Counted from the first letter of the stretch, positions 7,844 through 16,260 are shown. The stretch is DNA of 64,000 nucleotides from Streptomyces sp. TRM70350 (GCF_019219825.1 NZ_JAHUXH010000007.1:281784-345783); one strand, 5' to 3'. Notes: generated by a model from the letters alone, not told the origin. A program made the numbers and translations.

Positions 7844-8419
7844 CTACTTGAAGAAAGCGATCCCGTCGTCCGGGAGGTCGTCCGGCAGTGCCTTCGCCCA
7901 GCGCTCGACGTCCTCCGGGGTGACGACCTTCTTCAGCTGGGCCGACATGTACGGCCGCAGCTCGACTTGGGGGGTCTGCTTCTCGCCGACCCACATCAGG
8001 TCGCTCTTGACGTAGCCGTACAGCCGCTTGCCGCCGCTGTACGGGCGGGAGGCGGCAGTGCGCGCGACGGCGTCCGTGGCCAGGTCGATCTGCGGCTTCT
8101 GGTGGGCCAGCTCGCCGTACCAGATCTCGATGACACCGTCGTCGCGGGTCATCGTGACCTCGACCTTGCGGTCGGCGTCGATGCGCCAGAAGCCGTGCTC
8201 GGACTCCAGCGGCCTGACCTTGTTGCCGTCCTTGTCGAGCACCCAGGTCCGGGAGTGGTACTCCAGGAAGTCCCGGCCGTCGTGCGTGAAGGAGACCTCC
8301 TGCCCGAAGTTGCACTTCTCGGCGCCGGGGAAGTCGTGCACGCCCGCGCCCGCCCAGTTGCCGAGCAGGAAGGCGAGGGGGACGAGGTCCTTGTGGAGGT
8401 CGGACGGGATCTCGATCAT
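7844..8419 (-). CDS. Nitrobindin-like FABP-fold protein lacking the heme histidine
   Basis: 191 aa. A lipocalin/FABP-type beta barrel begins with GNWAGAG (residues 19-25), the nitrobindin signature GxWxGxG. In true nitrobindins a C-terminal His (HxLSAxL context) ligates heme iron and nitric oxide is scavenged. Here the matching segment reads RPYMSAQLKKV, with Tyr in the His position, so normal heme ligation is not expected. Streptomyces members are known to lack this residue. Ligand and function unknown. ATG 8419 is where homology starts; the ORF can extend upstream but that part overlaps the 32-codon gene. Confidence 0.85.
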   Translation of the reverse strand: MIEIPSDLHKDLVPLAFLLGNWAGAGVHDFPGAEKCNFGQEVSFTHDGRDFLEYHSRTWVLDKDGNKVRPLESEHGFWRIDADRKVEVTMTRDDGVIEIWYGELAHQKPQIDLATDAVARTAASRPYSGGKRLYGYVKSDLMWVGEKQTPQVELRPYMSAQLKKVVTPEDVERWAKALPDDLPDDGIAFFK

Positions 8420-8457
8420 GAGCAGCTCAGACGTCTCGGTGCGGGTGTGGGCGTGGG

Positions 8458-8556
8458 TCAGCGCTGGCCCTGGTACAGCTTCTTCACGGCCAGACCGGTG
8501 AAGGCGAGGACGCCGACGCAGACCAGGACCAGCAGAATTTCGAAGAAGAGGATCAC
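8458..8556 (-). CDS. 32-aa single-pass membrane mini-protein
   Basis: Too short for ordinary gene calling. The GTG start at 8556 is preceded by AAGGAG with 6 bases between, an excellent ribosome binding site. The product begins VILFFEILLVLVCVGVLAF and ends KKLYQGQR: one transmembrane helix (residues 2-24) with a short positively charged C-terminal tail, predicted to face the cytoplasm. It is 38 bp upstream of the nitrobindin-like gene on the same strand and probably cotranscribed. Function unknown; the strong RBS and clean topology argue that it is translated. Confidence 0.7.
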   Translation of the reverse strand: MILFFEILLVLVCVGVLAFTGLAVKKLYQGQR

Positions 8557-8717
8557 GGGGTGCTCCTTGGTGAGCGGGGTGCGTGGTGCACAAGGCCGTG
8601 CTCCAGCTTACGCGGCGGGGGCACGGCCCTCTGTGTGAGGTACGCCCTCAGCCCGTACGAGCTGCCGACCTCCCGGCCGACGACGGCGACCCGATGGATC
8701 TTGATTACGATTCCATC

Positions 8718-9080
8718 ATGGCGAAGAAGCTCGTGATCAAGGTGACGGCGGGGGCGGACGCCCCCGAACGCTGCTCGCAGGCGTTCACGGTCGCGGCGGT
8801 GGCCGTGGCGAGCGGCGTGGACGTCTCGGTCTGGCTGACCGGCGAGTCCGCCTGGTTCGCCCTGCCGGGCCGGGCGGCCGAGTTCGAACTGCCGCACGCC
8901 GCTCCGCTGCCCGACCTGATCGAGTCGGTCCTCGCCGCCGGCCGCCTCACCCTGTGCACCCAGTGCGCGGCCCGCCGCGACATCACGGAGAAGGACGTGA
9001 TCGAGGGCGTGCGGATCGCCGGGGCGCAGGTGTTCGTACAGGAGGCGCTGGGGGAGGACACACAGGCGCTCGTCTACTGA
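8718..9080 (+). CDS. DsrE-like small protein
   Basis: 120 aa, DsrE/DsrF/YchN-like fold: MAKKLVIKVTAGADAPERC start, then VAVASGVDVSVWLTGES, and a CTQC motif near residues 83-86. DsrE-family proteins often act in sulfur relay or persulfide chemistry through a conserved Cys, though this actinobacterial group is uncharacterised. ATG 8718 fits homology. It is divergent from the 32-aa membrane protein gene and convergent with the DUF3099 gene. Proximity to a sulfurtransferase operon fits a sulfur role, but this is inference. Confidence 0.8.
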   Translation: MAKKLVIKVTAGADAPERCSQAFTVAAVAVASGVDVSVWLTGESAWFALPGRAAEFELPHAAPLPDLIESVLAAGRLTLCTQCAARRDITEKDVIEGVRIAGAQVFVQEALGEDTQALVY

Positions 9081-9105
9081 CCGGCAGCCCCAGCGGCCAT
9101 CGGCG

Positions 9106-9366
9106 TCACCGCGGCTTCTTCTTGCCGTCCAGTTCGTCCCACCACTCGTCCGACTGGGGGTCACCGGAGGGGTCGTCCCACCAGCGGTCCTCCGGGCCCC
9201 GGCGGTTGGCGATCACCGCGGCGACGGGCGGGATCACCATCGCGACCACGCACATGCCGACGGCCACCGGTGTCGACCACAGCCGTACGACTCCCCAGGC
9301 CAGGACGAACAGCGCGATGCAGGTGCCCATCATGGCGAAGTAGACGTGCCGTCGCCGCGCGTACAT
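9106..9366 (-). CDS. DUF3099 membrane protein
   Basis: 86 aa. Two transmembrane helices (about residues 9-28 and 33-53) are followed by a hydrophilic tail with RRGPEDRWWDDPSGD and DEWWDEL, typical of DUF3099 proteins found across actinobacteria. Function unknown. ATG 9366 gives MYARRRHVYF, the usual N-terminus; an upstream in-frame start at 9417 would place the gene inside the terminator hairpin at 9393-9437 and is rejected. Confidence 0.82.
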   Translation of the reverse strand: MYARRRHVYFAMMGTCIALFVLAWGVVRLWSTPVAVGMCVVAMVIPPVAAVIANRRGPEDRWWDDPSGDPQSDEWWDELDGKKKPR

Positions 9367-9392
9367 GTCTCCAGCGTAGGTCCGCGCACACG

Positions 9393-9437
9393 GAAGGGCC
9401 GCGTCCCAGGTGTCCAACCCGCGGGACGCGGCCCTTC
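9393..9437 (-). terminator. 15-bp stem hairpin ending the sulfurtransferase operon
   Basis: GAAGGGCCGCGTCCC at 9393-9407 pairs perfectly with GGGACGCGGCCCTTC at 9423-9437. It lies 25 bp after the DUF1416 stop, so it should terminate the 10638-to-9463 transcript. There is no long T tract, as is common in Streptomyces. Confidence 0.8.
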
Positions 9438-9462
9438 TGCTCAGCTGTTCGGCGCCGGGTCG

Positions 9463-9753
9463 TCAGACCGCGATCGCGACCTCCGCCAAGCCGCCCTTCT
9501 GGGCGACGACCGTGCGGTCGGCGGTGGCGCCACCGGGCACCAGGGCGCGGACGGTCCAGGTGCCCTCGGCCGCGTAGAAGCGGAACTGGCCCGTCGCGGA
9601 GGTCGGCACCTCCGCCGTGAACTCGCCGGTCGAGTCCAGCAGACGGACATAGCCCGTCACCGGCTCGCCGTCGCGGGTCACCTGACCCTGGATCGTGGTC
9701 TCACCGGGCTTGATCGTCGAGGCGTCGGGGCCGCCGGCCTTCGCTCCACACAT
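9463..9753 (-). CDS. DUF1416 protein
   Basis: 96 aa, starting MCGAKAGGP and ending in GGLAEVAIAV: a small beta-rich (carboxypeptidase-regulatory/transthyretin-like) domain. DUF1416 genes are almost always directly downstream of the actinobacterial thiosulfate sulfurtransferase, as here (45 bp gap, same strand). A role in the same sulfur pathway is likely, but biochemistry is unknown. The N-terminal MCG Cys is conserved in the family as I recall it. Confidence 0.88.
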   Translation of the reverse strand: MCGAKAGGPDASTIKPGETTIQGQVTRDGEPVTGYVRLLDSTGEFTAEVPTSATGQFRFYAAEGTWTVRALVPGGATADRTVVAQKGGLAEVAIAV

Positions 9754-9798
9754 GTCTTTCTCCAGAAGGGGTCTGACCGGAAGGTCGGTCGGGATGGA

Positions 9799-10638
9799 TT
9801 ACTTGTTGGCGCCGAGCTCGATCGGCACGCCGACGAGGGAGCCGTACTCGGTCCAGGAGCCGTCGTAGTTCTTGACGTTCTCCACGCCGAGCAGCTCGTG
9901 CAGCACGAACCAGGTCAGCGCGGAGCGCTCACCGATACGGCAGTAGGCGATGGTGTCCTTGGCCAGGTCCACGTTCTCCTCGGCGTAGAGGGCCTTCAGC
10001 TCCTCGTCCGACTTGAACGTGCCGTCGTCGTTGGCGTTCTTCGACCACGGGATGTTGCGGGCGGTCGGGACGTGACCCGGGCGCTGCGACTGCTCCTGCG
10101 GCAGGTGCGCCGGGGCGAGCAGCTTGCCGGAGAACTCGTCGGGCGAGCGGACGTCGACCAGGTTCTGCGAACCGATGGCGGCGACCACGTCGTCACGGAA
10201 GGCGCGGATCGAGGTGTCCTGCGGCTTGGCCCTGTACTCGGTCCTGGCCCGCTCCGGCACCTCCTCGACCAGCTCCCGGGCGTCCAGCTCCCACTTCTTG
10301 CGGCCACCGTCGAGCAGCTTGACGTTCTCGTGGCCGTAGAGCTTGAAGTACCAGTAGGCGTACGAGGCGAACCAGTTGTTGTTGCCGCCGTAGAGGATCA
10401 CCAGCGTGTCGTTGGCGATGCCCTTCTCCGACAGCAGCTTCTCGAAGCCGGCCTGGTCGATGAAGTCGCGGCGGACCGGGTCCTGGAGGTCCTTGGTCCA
10501 GTCGATCCGGATGGCGTTCTTGATGTGGTTCTTCTCGTACGCGGTGGTGTCCTCGTCGACCTCGACAATGGCGATGTTCGGGTCGTCCAGGTGCTCCTGC
10601 AGCCAGTCGGCGTCTACCAGGACGTCGCTGCGGCTCAT
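9799..10638 (-). CDS. Thiosulfate/3-mercaptopyruvate sulfurtransferase (two rhodanese domains)
   Basis: 279 aa. Two rhodanese domains: an inactive N-terminal one (about 1-125, DWLQEHLDDPNIAIVEVD) and a catalytic C-terminal one with active-site loop CRIGERS, Cys233 carrying the persulfide. It transfers sulfane sulfur from thiosulfate or mercaptopyruvate to cyanide or thiol acceptors. It is called CysA or SseA in actinobacteria. ATG 10638 with GGAGGAG just upstream is clear. The gene is preceded by a 26-codon Cys-containing leader and a hairpin, so expression may respond to cysteine or sulfur supply. Confidence 0.93.
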   Translation of the reverse strand: MSRSDVLVDADWLQEHLDDPNIAIVEVDEDTTAYEKNHIKNAIRIDWTKDLQDPVRRDFIDQAGFEKLLSEKGIANDTLVILYGGNNNWFASYAYWYFKLYGHENVKLLDGGRKKWELDARELVEEVPERARTEYRAKPQDTSIRAFRDDVVAAIGSQNLVDVRSPDEFSGKLLAPAHLPQEQSQRPGHVPTARNIPWSKNANDDGTFKSDEELKALYAEENVDLAKDTIAYCRIGERSALTWFVLHELLGVENVKNYDGSWTEYGSLVGVPIELGANK

Positions 10639-10747
10639 GCTTTCTCCTCCGGGGCAGTTGCGGCGGGGCGTGCGAGTGCGAGGGTGCGCTGGTGCCGGTA
10701 CGGCCGACGCGGCGCACGAGTGCCCTCAGCAGGGCAGGGGGTGAAAT

Positions 10748-10768
10748 GCGGAAGTCGAGGGCTTCCGC
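10748..10768 (-). promoter_or_regulatory. Hairpin directly after the leader peptide stop
   Basis: GCGGAAG at 10748-10754 and CTTCCGC at 10762-10768 form a 7-bp stem with a 7-base loop. It begins at the base next to the leader ORF stop codon (10769-10771). Its position between a Cys-containing uORF and the sulfurtransferase gene fits a translation-coupled attenuator or anti-terminator. No U tract follows, so Rho-dependent or structural control is as likely as intrinsic termination. Confidence 0.45.
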
Positions 10769-10849
10769 TCAGAAGGGGCGACAGAGCATGGCGGCAACGC
10801 GGCACAGGTCTACTGCCCGCCGCTTCGTGAGATCCGCCTGTCGCTTCAT
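10769..10849 (-). CDS. 26-aa Cys-containing leader peptide upstream of the sulfurtransferase operon
   Basis: The ORF reads MKRQADLTKRRAVDLCRVAA then MLCRPF and stop. Two LCR elements place Cys codons near the end, and a hairpin follows the stop at once. Short peptides ending in LCR-x-x are recurrent upstream of sulfur and cysteine genes in Streptomyces and are annotated as putative leader peptides. Ribosome stalling at Cys codons when Cys-tRNA is low would alter the downstream RNA. It ends 130 bp before the sulfurtransferase start. ATG 10849 has only a weak upstream SD, so it may be leaderless. Confidence 0.72.
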   Translation of the reverse strand: MKRQADLTKRRAVDLCRVAAMLCRPF

Positions 10850-10930
10850 GGCGTCGAGCTTAGGGACGGTTGGGCGGGCGTGTCACCGGTGTGTCGAATG
10901 GTGAGACGTAATCGTCCGGGATATGGGAAC

Positions 10931-10973
10931 GCAAAGCGCCCGGCACGCCGTGGCACGGCCTCCGGGCGCTTGC
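10931..10973 (-). terminator. Hairpin terminator after the LmeA-like gene
   Basis: GCAAAGCGCCCGG (10931-10943) pairs with CCGGGCGCTTGC (10962-10973) with one bulged A. It lies about 75 bp beyond the stop of the 11048-11779 gene. It separates that gene from the sulfurtransferase leader region on the same strand. Confidence 0.7.
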
Positions 10974-11047
10974 GTACGCCGTCACATCTGCGGTACGGAC
11001 GGGGGTGTCTCGCCTGTCGGACAGACGGCTTGGTGTCCGGCCCGGTC

Positions 11048-11779
11048 CTACCCGGCCAGCCGCACGTTCGAACCCCGCACCGAGATCTCCACCCCGTTCT
11101 GCGCCGCCTCGACCTTGTCCAGCTGGACGCCGCCGGGGAGGTCGTCGATGGCCTGCTGGAAGTCGGTGATCTCACGGACCGAGCTCTCGGCGAGGTCCAG
11201 GCCCGCCAGGTCCGGCAGGGAGTCGGTGCGCACCTCGACGGTGTCGCCCTTGACGCTGACCGTGCTGAGCACGGACATCTGCCGGGTGCCGATGACGGGC
11301 GCCTCGGCCTCCAGCCCGACCTTGATCTTGCCGTTGCCGCCGTCGGACAGGCTCACCACGCGGGCGGTGATGCCGGGGGCGACCTCCGTGGGCTCGGACT
11401 TGGCGGCCTTGAGCAGCTCGTCGTAGGCGATGGTCGCCGTGCCGGTCGCGGAGGCGGCCGTGGCGGAACTGAAGTCGCCGGAGAAGTCGACGCCCTTCAT
11501 GTTCGCCCGCAGGTCGTCGATCCGGATCCGCTCACCGTCGCCCGCGGCGGCCTCGTAGTCCTGGATGCCCACCTCGACGTCGTCCAGCGTGCCGCCGGCG
11601 ACCTGGGTGAGGAACGGGAAGCCGTTGATGGACACCTCGGGCGTGGCGGACAGGCCCTCGGTGGTGCGCAGCCGGTCCGCGACCTCGCCCTCGGCGAAGT
11701 TGACCGCGAGCCGGTCGGCGGCCACGAACAGTCCGCCCAGGATCACGACGACGATCAGAAGTATTCGCAGCGCGCGCAT
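11048..11779 (-). CDS. LmeA-like phospholipid-binding protein (DUF2993)
   Basis: 243 aa. N-terminal signal anchor (residues 4-22, LRILLIVVVILGGLFVAAD) followed by a TULIP-type DUF2993 domain with the SINGFPFLTQVAGGTLDDVEV segment typical of the family. Mycobacterial LmeA binds phospholipids in the periplasm and helps lipomannan elongation; Streptomyces lacks that pathway, so the lipid role here is open. Extracytoplasmic, membrane-anchored or released. It is a monocistronic gene with a downstream hairpin. Confidence 0.85.
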   Translation of the reverse strand: MRALRILLIVVVILGGLFVAADRLAVNFAEGEVADRLRTTEGLSATPEVSINGFPFLTQVAGGTLDDVEVGIQDYEAAAGDGERIRIDDLRANMKGVDFSGDFSSATAASATGTATIAYDELLKAAKSEPTEVAPGITARVVSLSDGGNGKIKVGLEAEAPVIGTRQMSVLSTVSVKGDTVEVRTDSLPDLAGLDLAESSVREITDFQQAIDDLPGGVQLDKVEAAQNGVEISVRGSNVRLAG

Positions 11780-11877
11780 GTTTCCCTACCCAGGCGGTCA
11801 GTCACGGACGACGGTCACCGTAACGCCAAAGGGAACACCCGCCGACACATTGTCGATCACCTGTGACAGGCGATACG

Positions 11878-12969
11878 TCAGACCAGCGCGCGCCCCAGCA
11901 CCCACAGCACCGGCGCCGCCACGCTCAACGGCAGGGCCACACCCGCCGTGAAGTGGACGAACCGGGACGGGTAGTCGTAGCTCGCCACCCGGTGCCCGAT
12001 CAGCGCACAGGCCCCGGCCGCCGCGCCGAGCAGCGCACCGCCGTTGCCCACGCCGGTCATGCCGCCCACCGCGATGCCCGCCCCGGCCGCCGCGAGCAGC
12101 GCGACGACCACGGAGGCCGGTGTGGGCAGCGGCAGCGCCCGGGCCAGGACCGCCACGGCGACCGCGGCGGCGCCGACGGTGACCGCGTCCGGCTCGGCGG
12201 CCAGATGGCCGGTCGCGATGATGGCCAGCGCGGCCGAGACGACCGTCGCCATCAGGCCGTACATCCGCGTGTCCGGGTCGGCGTGCGAGCGCAGTTGCAG
12301 CACGAGCGTCAGCAGCACCCACACCCCGAGCGTGCCGAGGATCGCGGCGGGCGCCTGCTCGCGCCCGGCGACCAGCAGCGCCACGTCGGCGGTCAGCGCG
12401 CCCGCGAACGCCAGCGCGATGCCCTGCCGGGCCGGCCACATGCCGTTCAGCCGGAACCAGCCCGCGGCCGTGACGGCCTGCAGCAGGACCAGCGGGACGA
12501 GCAGGGCGTACGAGCCGAGGGCCGCGCCACCGGCCAGCAGCAGGCCGAGCACCGCGGTGAGCGCGGCGGGCCGCAGCCCGGGCTCGATGATCGGGGAGCG
12601 CCCTTCGAGACGGGCCCGCTGAGCGGCCGTGAGCGGCGCCTCAGGGACCGGCTGGGGCTCCTCCTCGTACGACTGCCGCGCCCACTGCCCGCTCTCCGGG
12701 GGCTGCCGCGGGACGTACGCCGGGGTCGGCTGGGCCTGCGTGTCCCAGGTCTGGCCCTCCCACTGCTGGGTGTACTGGGCGGCGGCGTACGGCTGCTGGT
12801 ACGGGGGGTGTCCCTGCTGGTACTGGGGGTGTCCCTGCTGGTACTGCGGGGTCTGCTGGTGCGGGGGCTGTCCCTGCTGGTACTGCGGGGTCTGCTGGTG
12901 CGGGGGCTGTCCCTGCTGGTACGGGTCGTATCCGCCGTCGTACATGCCCTCGTACGGCTGGTTGCTCAT
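11878..12969 (-). CDS. Multi-pass membrane protein with Gln/Pro/Tyr-rich N-terminal repeats
   Basis: 363 aa from ATG 12969. The first ~85 residues are low complexity, rich in Q, P, Y and G, with QQGQPPHQQTPQY repeated. Residues from about 140 onward form eight or nine transmembrane helices of the small, Ala/Leu/Val-rich kind. Such actinobacterial proteins are annotated only as membrane proteins. A GTG at 12981 overlaps the MoaD stop (GTGA), and GGAGG lies just before it. I prefer ATG 12969, 12 bases after that GGAGG. Coupled to the upstream moaD-like gene. Confidence 0.75.
   Translation of the reverse strand: MSNQPYEGMYDGGYDPYQQGQPPHQQTPQYQQGQPPHQQTPQYQQGHPQYQQGHPPYQQPYAAAQYTQQWEGQTWDTQAQPTPAYVPRQPPESGQWARQSYEEEPQPVPEAPLTAAQRARLEGRSPIIEPGLRPAALTAVLGLLLAGGAALGSYALLVPLVLLQAVTAAGWFRLNGMWPARQGIALAFAGALTADVALLVAGREQAPAAILGTLGVWVLLTLVLQLRSHADPDTRMYGLMATVVSAALAIIATGHLAAEPDAVTVGAAAVAVAVLARALPLPTPASVVVALLAAAGAGIAVGGMTGVGNGGALLGAAAGACALIGHRVASYDYPSRFVHFTAGVALPLSVAAPVLWVLGRALV
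12830..12907. repeat. Perfect 39-bp tandem duplication inside a coding region
   Basis: Two identical 39-bp units encode two copies of the 13-residue QQGQPPHQQTPQY block, with degenerate partial copies on both sides. The length keeps the reading frame. It is a likely hotspot for length variation. Confidence 0.85.
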
Positions 12970-12977
12970 CGGTGTGG

Positions 12978-13232
12978 TCACCCTCCTGCGAACGGCGGGA
13001 GCACCTCGACCGTGCCGCCCTCGGCCAGCCGTACCGTCTCATGCCCGCGGGTTCCCACGGGGTCACCGTCGACGAGGAACGAGCATCGCTGCAGGACGCG
13101 CACCAGTTCCCCGGGGTGTCGCTCGCGCACGGCGTCGAGCGCCTCGGCGAGCGTGGCCGCGTCGAACGGCTCCTCGGCGATTCCGGCCGCGGCCTTCGCG
13201 GCCGCCCAGTAGCGCACCGTGACCTTTGCCAT
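12978..13232 (-). CDS. MoaD/ThiS-family sulfur carrier
   Basis: 84 aa ubiquitin-like fold that ends in the essential Gly-Gly (PPFAGG). The C-terminus is adenylated by an E1-like enzyme and converted to a thiocarboxylate, supplying sulfur for molybdopterin or a related product. The start MAKVTVRYWAAAKAAAG is MoaD-like. There is no moa or mec partner next to it, so the pathway is not decided by context. The stop overlaps the potential GTG start of the following membrane protein gene. Confidence 0.88.
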   Translation of the reverse strand: MAKVTVRYWAAAKAAAGIAEEPFDAATLAEALDAVRERHPGELVRVLQRCSFLVDGDPVGTRGHETVRLAEGGTVEVLPPFAGG

Positions 13233-13299
13233 CTCGTCCTCTAGTCCATTGGTCCATCGCTCTGGTCAGTCGGCAGAACCGGCTGTGATGAACGCCAGG

Positions 13300-14151
13300 C
13301 TAGCCCGCCGCACCGACAGCCCAGTCCCCGATCCGGTCCAGGAGTTCGTCGGTGGCCGCGTGTTCGGCGTGGCCCATGCCGGGCTCCAGCCAGAGTTCGC
13401 CGTGGTCACCGGCGGCCGCGGCCAGCATGTGGGGGTGGTCGACGGGGAAGTAGCCGTCGCGGTCGCCGTGGACGATGAGCAGCGGCGTCGGCGCGATCCG
13501 GGGGACCGCCTCGACCGGCGAGAGCGGGACGGCGTTCCAGCCCCGGTGGTGGATCCGGGTGCGCAAGCCGTAGCGGCCCAGCAGGCGGCCCTCGGGGCGG
13601 GTCACCAGCCAGTGGACGCGGCGCATGGGGGCCGTACCCCGGTAGTACCAGCGGGCCGGGGCGCTCACCGACACCACCGCCTCGGCCTGCCGGCCGTGCA
13701 GGGCCGCGTGCCGGAGCACCACCGAGCCCCCCATGGAGAAGCCGACGGTCACCACGCGCGCGTGCCCCTGTTCCCGCGCCCACGCCACCGCCGCCGCCAG
13801 GTCGAAGACCTCACGGTCGCCGACGGTGGAGCGCCCGCCGGACGCCCCGTGGCCCCGGAAGGAGAACGTGATCACGGCGCCGTACCGCGCGAACGCCCTG
13901 GCGACCCGTCGTACGTGCGGCTTGTCCACATCGCCGGTGAAACCGTGCGCCACGACGAACGCCGGATGGCCGGAGGGCGGCGTCAGGGTTTCGTATACGG
14001 CCGCACCCGGTTCGTATACGGCGTCGATCCGCACACCGTCTGCGGTGTGCAGAAACGTCCGCAATGGTGCGGGTCTGCTCGCCCCGGGCGTCTCATACTT
14101 CGGACGAACGGTGGTGGATCGTGCCACTTGGCCTGCCGGACCGTTGCTCAT
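13300..14151 (-). CDS. Alpha/beta hydrolase
   Basis: 283 aa. Oxyanion region HGFTGD near residue 73, nucleophile elbow GFSMGG, acid in HGDRDGYFP, and the base in the GMGHAEHA segment: a complete Ser-Asp-His triad. The substrate is unknown; small esters or acyl groups are possible. Start ATG 14151 (MSNGPAG) has no good SD; a GTG about 8 codons in (VARSTTV) has AGG upstream and is a reasonable alternative. The reading frame stays open to 14841, but that is antisense to glnR. It is divergent from glnR. Confidence 0.82.
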   Translation of the reverse strand: MSNGPAGQVARSTTVRPKYETPGASRPAPLRTFLHTADGVRIDAVYEPGAAVYETLTPPSGHPAFVVAHGFTGDVDKPHVRRVARAFARYGAVITFSFRGHGASGGRSTVGDREVFDLAAAVAWAREQGHARVVTVGFSMGGSVVLRHAALHGRQAEAVVSVSAPARWYYRGTAPMRRVHWLVTRPEGRLLGRYGLRTRIHHRGWNAVPLSPVEAVPRIAPTPLLIVHGDRDGYFPVDHPHMLAAAAGDHGELWLEPGMGHAEHAATDELLDRIGDWAVGAAG

Positions 14152-14332
14152 GTGGGCTATTCTGCTGGGCAGAGGACTCGGGCAGCGTAGCCCCCGGGTC
14201 CTTTTGTGCTTTCGGAAGCGTTGTATACGAGGCGGAACACCGCAGGTGACCGCAGGTGTACGGGCCCCGGGAACGCAGAGCAGTGCCGCACCGCACAAAC
14301 GTCCTCGCAGGGACCGAGGAGGAACCAGACGT

Positions 14333-15112
14333 ATGAGTTCTCTGCTGCTCCTGACCAACGCCCTCCAGCCGTCGACGGAGGTGCTCCCCGCCCTCGGTCT
14401 GCTGCTGCACAACGTGCGCGTGGCACCGGCGGAGGGACCCGCCCTCGTCGACACCCCGGGCGCCGACGTCATCCTCGTCGACGGCCGGCGTGACCTCCCG
14501 CAGGTACGCAGCCTCTGCCAGCTGCTCCGCTCCACCGGCCCCGGCTGCCCCCTCATCCTCGTGGTGACCGAGGGCGGCCTCGCCGCCGTCACCGCCGACT
14601 GGGGCATCGACGACGTCCTCCTCGACACCGCCGGACCCGCCGAGGTGGAGGCACGCCTGCGCCTCGCCATGGGCCGGCAGCAGATCGTCAACGACGACTC
14701 CCCGATGGAGATCCGCAACGGCGACCTGTCCGTGGACGAGGCGACGTACAGCGCCAAGCTCAAGGGGCGCGTCCTCGACCTCACCTTCAAGGAGTTCGAG
14801 CTCCTGAAGTACCTCGCCCAGCACCCGGGCCGCGTCTTCACCCGCGCCCAGCTGCTCCAGGAGGTCTGGGGCTACGACTACTTCGGCGGCACCCGAACGG
14901 TCGACGTCCATGTACGACGGCTGCGCGCCAAGCTCGGCCCCGAGCACGAGTCGCTGATCGGAACCGTCCGCAACGTCGGTTATCGATTCGTTACGCCGGA
15001 GAAGGTGGACCGCGCCGCGGACGAAGCCAAGGCCAAGGCCGCCCGGCCAAAGCCGGAGGATGCGGACGAGACGGCCCCGCTGGGCGCCGCTGAGGTCCCG
15101 GCCGACGCGTAG
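14333..15112 (+). CDS. glnR: Global nitrogen regulator GlnR (orphan OmpR-type response regulator)
   Basis: 259 aa. N-terminal receiver-like domain (1-110) and C-terminal OmpR winged helix (about 130-225; [20 protein letters not shown], then [15 protein letters not shown]). The acid pocket is degenerate: D50 is present but the usual Asp pair near the N-terminus is replaced (LLLTNA). This agrees with GlnR acting as an unphosphorylated homodimer. It controls glnA, glnII, amtB-glnK-glnD and nitrate/nitrite genes. AGGAGG lies 10 bases before ATG 14333. No histidine kinase is adjacent. The last 30 residues are charged and variable. Confidence 0.95.
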   Translation: MSSLLLLTNALQPSTEVLPALGLLLHNVRVAPAEGPALVDTPGADVILVDGRRDLPQVRSLCQLLRSTGPGCPLILVVTEGGLAAVTADWGIDDVLLDTAGPAEVEARLRLAMGRQQIVNDDSPMEIRNGDLSVDEATYSAKLKGRVLDLTFKEFELLKYLAQHPGRVFTRAQLLQEVWGYDYFGGTRTVDVHVRRLRAKLGPEHESLIGTVRNVGYRFVTPEKVDRAADEAKAKAARPKPEDADETAPLGAAEVPADA

Positions 15113-15128
15113 CGCCCGCGCGGGCGCT
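15111..15128 (+). terminator. GC-rich palindrome after glnR
   Basis: AGCGCCCGCGCGGGCGCT, a perfect 18-bp palindrome that overlaps the last bases of the glnR stop codon. It would form a hairpin right at the end of the transcript and could terminate it or protect its 3' end. Confidence 0.55.
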
Positions 15129-15216
15129 CCTCAAGGGGTGCGCCCGCTCGCGCGCGGGCGGGCAGAAGGCGCCGTACGCCCTGCCCAGAGCCGGTCCATC
15201 CGCGTAGACTCCGCGC

Positions 15217-16239
15217 GTGGCCAAGGTGACTCGGGATGATGTGGCGCGGCTGGCGGGGACCTCCACCGCGGTGGTCAGCTACGTCATCAACAACGGACCC
15301 CGGCCGGTCGCCCCGGCCACGCGCGAGCGTGTCCTCGCCGCCATCAAGGAGCTGGGCTACCGGCCCGACCGGGTCGCCCAGGCGATGGCCTCCCGGCGCA
15401 CCGACCTCATAGGCCTGATCGTCCCGGACGCCCGCCAGCCGTTCTTCGGCGAGATGGCGCACGCGGTGGAATGGGCCGCGGCCGAGCGCGGGAAGATGGT
15501 GCTCGTAGGGAACTCCGACTACGTCGGCGAGCGCGAGGTCCACTACCTGCGGGCGTTCCTCGGGATGCGGGTCTCCGGGCTGATCCTGGTCAGCCACGCG
15601 CTGAACGACCTGGCCGCCGCCGAGATCGAGGCCTGGGACGCCCGGGTCGTCCTGCTGCACGAACGCCCCGAGGCCATCGACGACGTCGCCGTCGTGACGG
15701 ACGACCTGGGCGGCGCCCGGCTCGCCGTACGCCACCTGCTGGAACACGGCTACGAGTACGTCGCCTGTATGGGCGGCACCGCGCAGACCCCGGCCGTCGG
15801 TGACCCGGTCTCCGACCACGTCGAGGGCTGGCGGCGCGCCATGGCCGAGGCCGGGCTGCCCACCGAGGGACGGCTGTTCGAGGCGCCGTACAACCGCTAC
15901 GACGCGTACCGGGTGGCCCTGGAGATTCTGTCGGGCCCGGATCGCCCGCCCGCCATCTTCTGCTCCACCGACGACCAGGCCATCGGCCTGCTGCGCGCGG
16001 CACGCGAGCTGCGGATCGACGTGCCCGGGGAGCTGGCCGTGGCCGGCTTCGACGACATCAAGGAGGCGGCGCTGGCGGATCCGCCGCTGACCACGATCGC
16101 CTCGGACCGGTCGGCGATGGCGCGCGCGGCGGTGGACCTCGTCCTCGACGACGGGCTGCGGGTGGCGGGGTCGCGGCGGGAGCGGCTGAAGGTGTTCCCG
16201 TCGCGGCTGGTGGTGCGGCGGTCGTGCGGGTGCACGTGA
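15217..16239 (+). CDS. LacI-family transcriptional regulator
   Basis: 340 aa. LacI helix-turn-helix at residues 4-25 ([20 protein letters not shown]) with the hinge helix ending near RPDRVAQAM. The periplasmic-binding-protein-like effector domain covers 60-330 ([17 protein letters not shown] start of the domain). The C-terminus RRSCGCT is common in Streptomyces LacI proteins. Ligand unknown, probably a sugar. GTG 15217. There is no adjacent sugar transporter or glycosidase, so the target operon is elsewhere or it acts on itself. Confidence 0.85.
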   Translation: MAKVTRDDVARLAGTSTAVVSYVINNGPRPVAPATRERVLAAIKELGYRPDRVAQAMASRRTDLIGLIVPDARQPFFGEMAHAVEWAAAERGKMVLVGNSDYVGEREVHYLRAFLGMRVSGLILVSHALNDLAAAEIEAWDARVVLLHERPEAIDDVAVVTDDLGGARLAVRHLLEHGYEYVACMGGTAQTPAVGDPVSDHVEGWRRAMAEAGLPTEGRLFEAPYNRYDAYRVALEILSGPDRPPAIFCSTDDQAIGLLRAARELRIDVPGELAVAGFDDIKEAALADPPLTTIASDRSAMARAAVDLVLDDGLRVAGSRRERLKVFPSRLVVRRSCGCT

Positions 16240-16260
16240 CCGCTGTACGAGGCTGTATGA

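Noticed and set aside
13300..14841. 513-aa version of the alpha/beta hydrolase
   Set aside because: The N-terminal 230 residues are antisense to glnR and low-complexity; homology starts near 14151.
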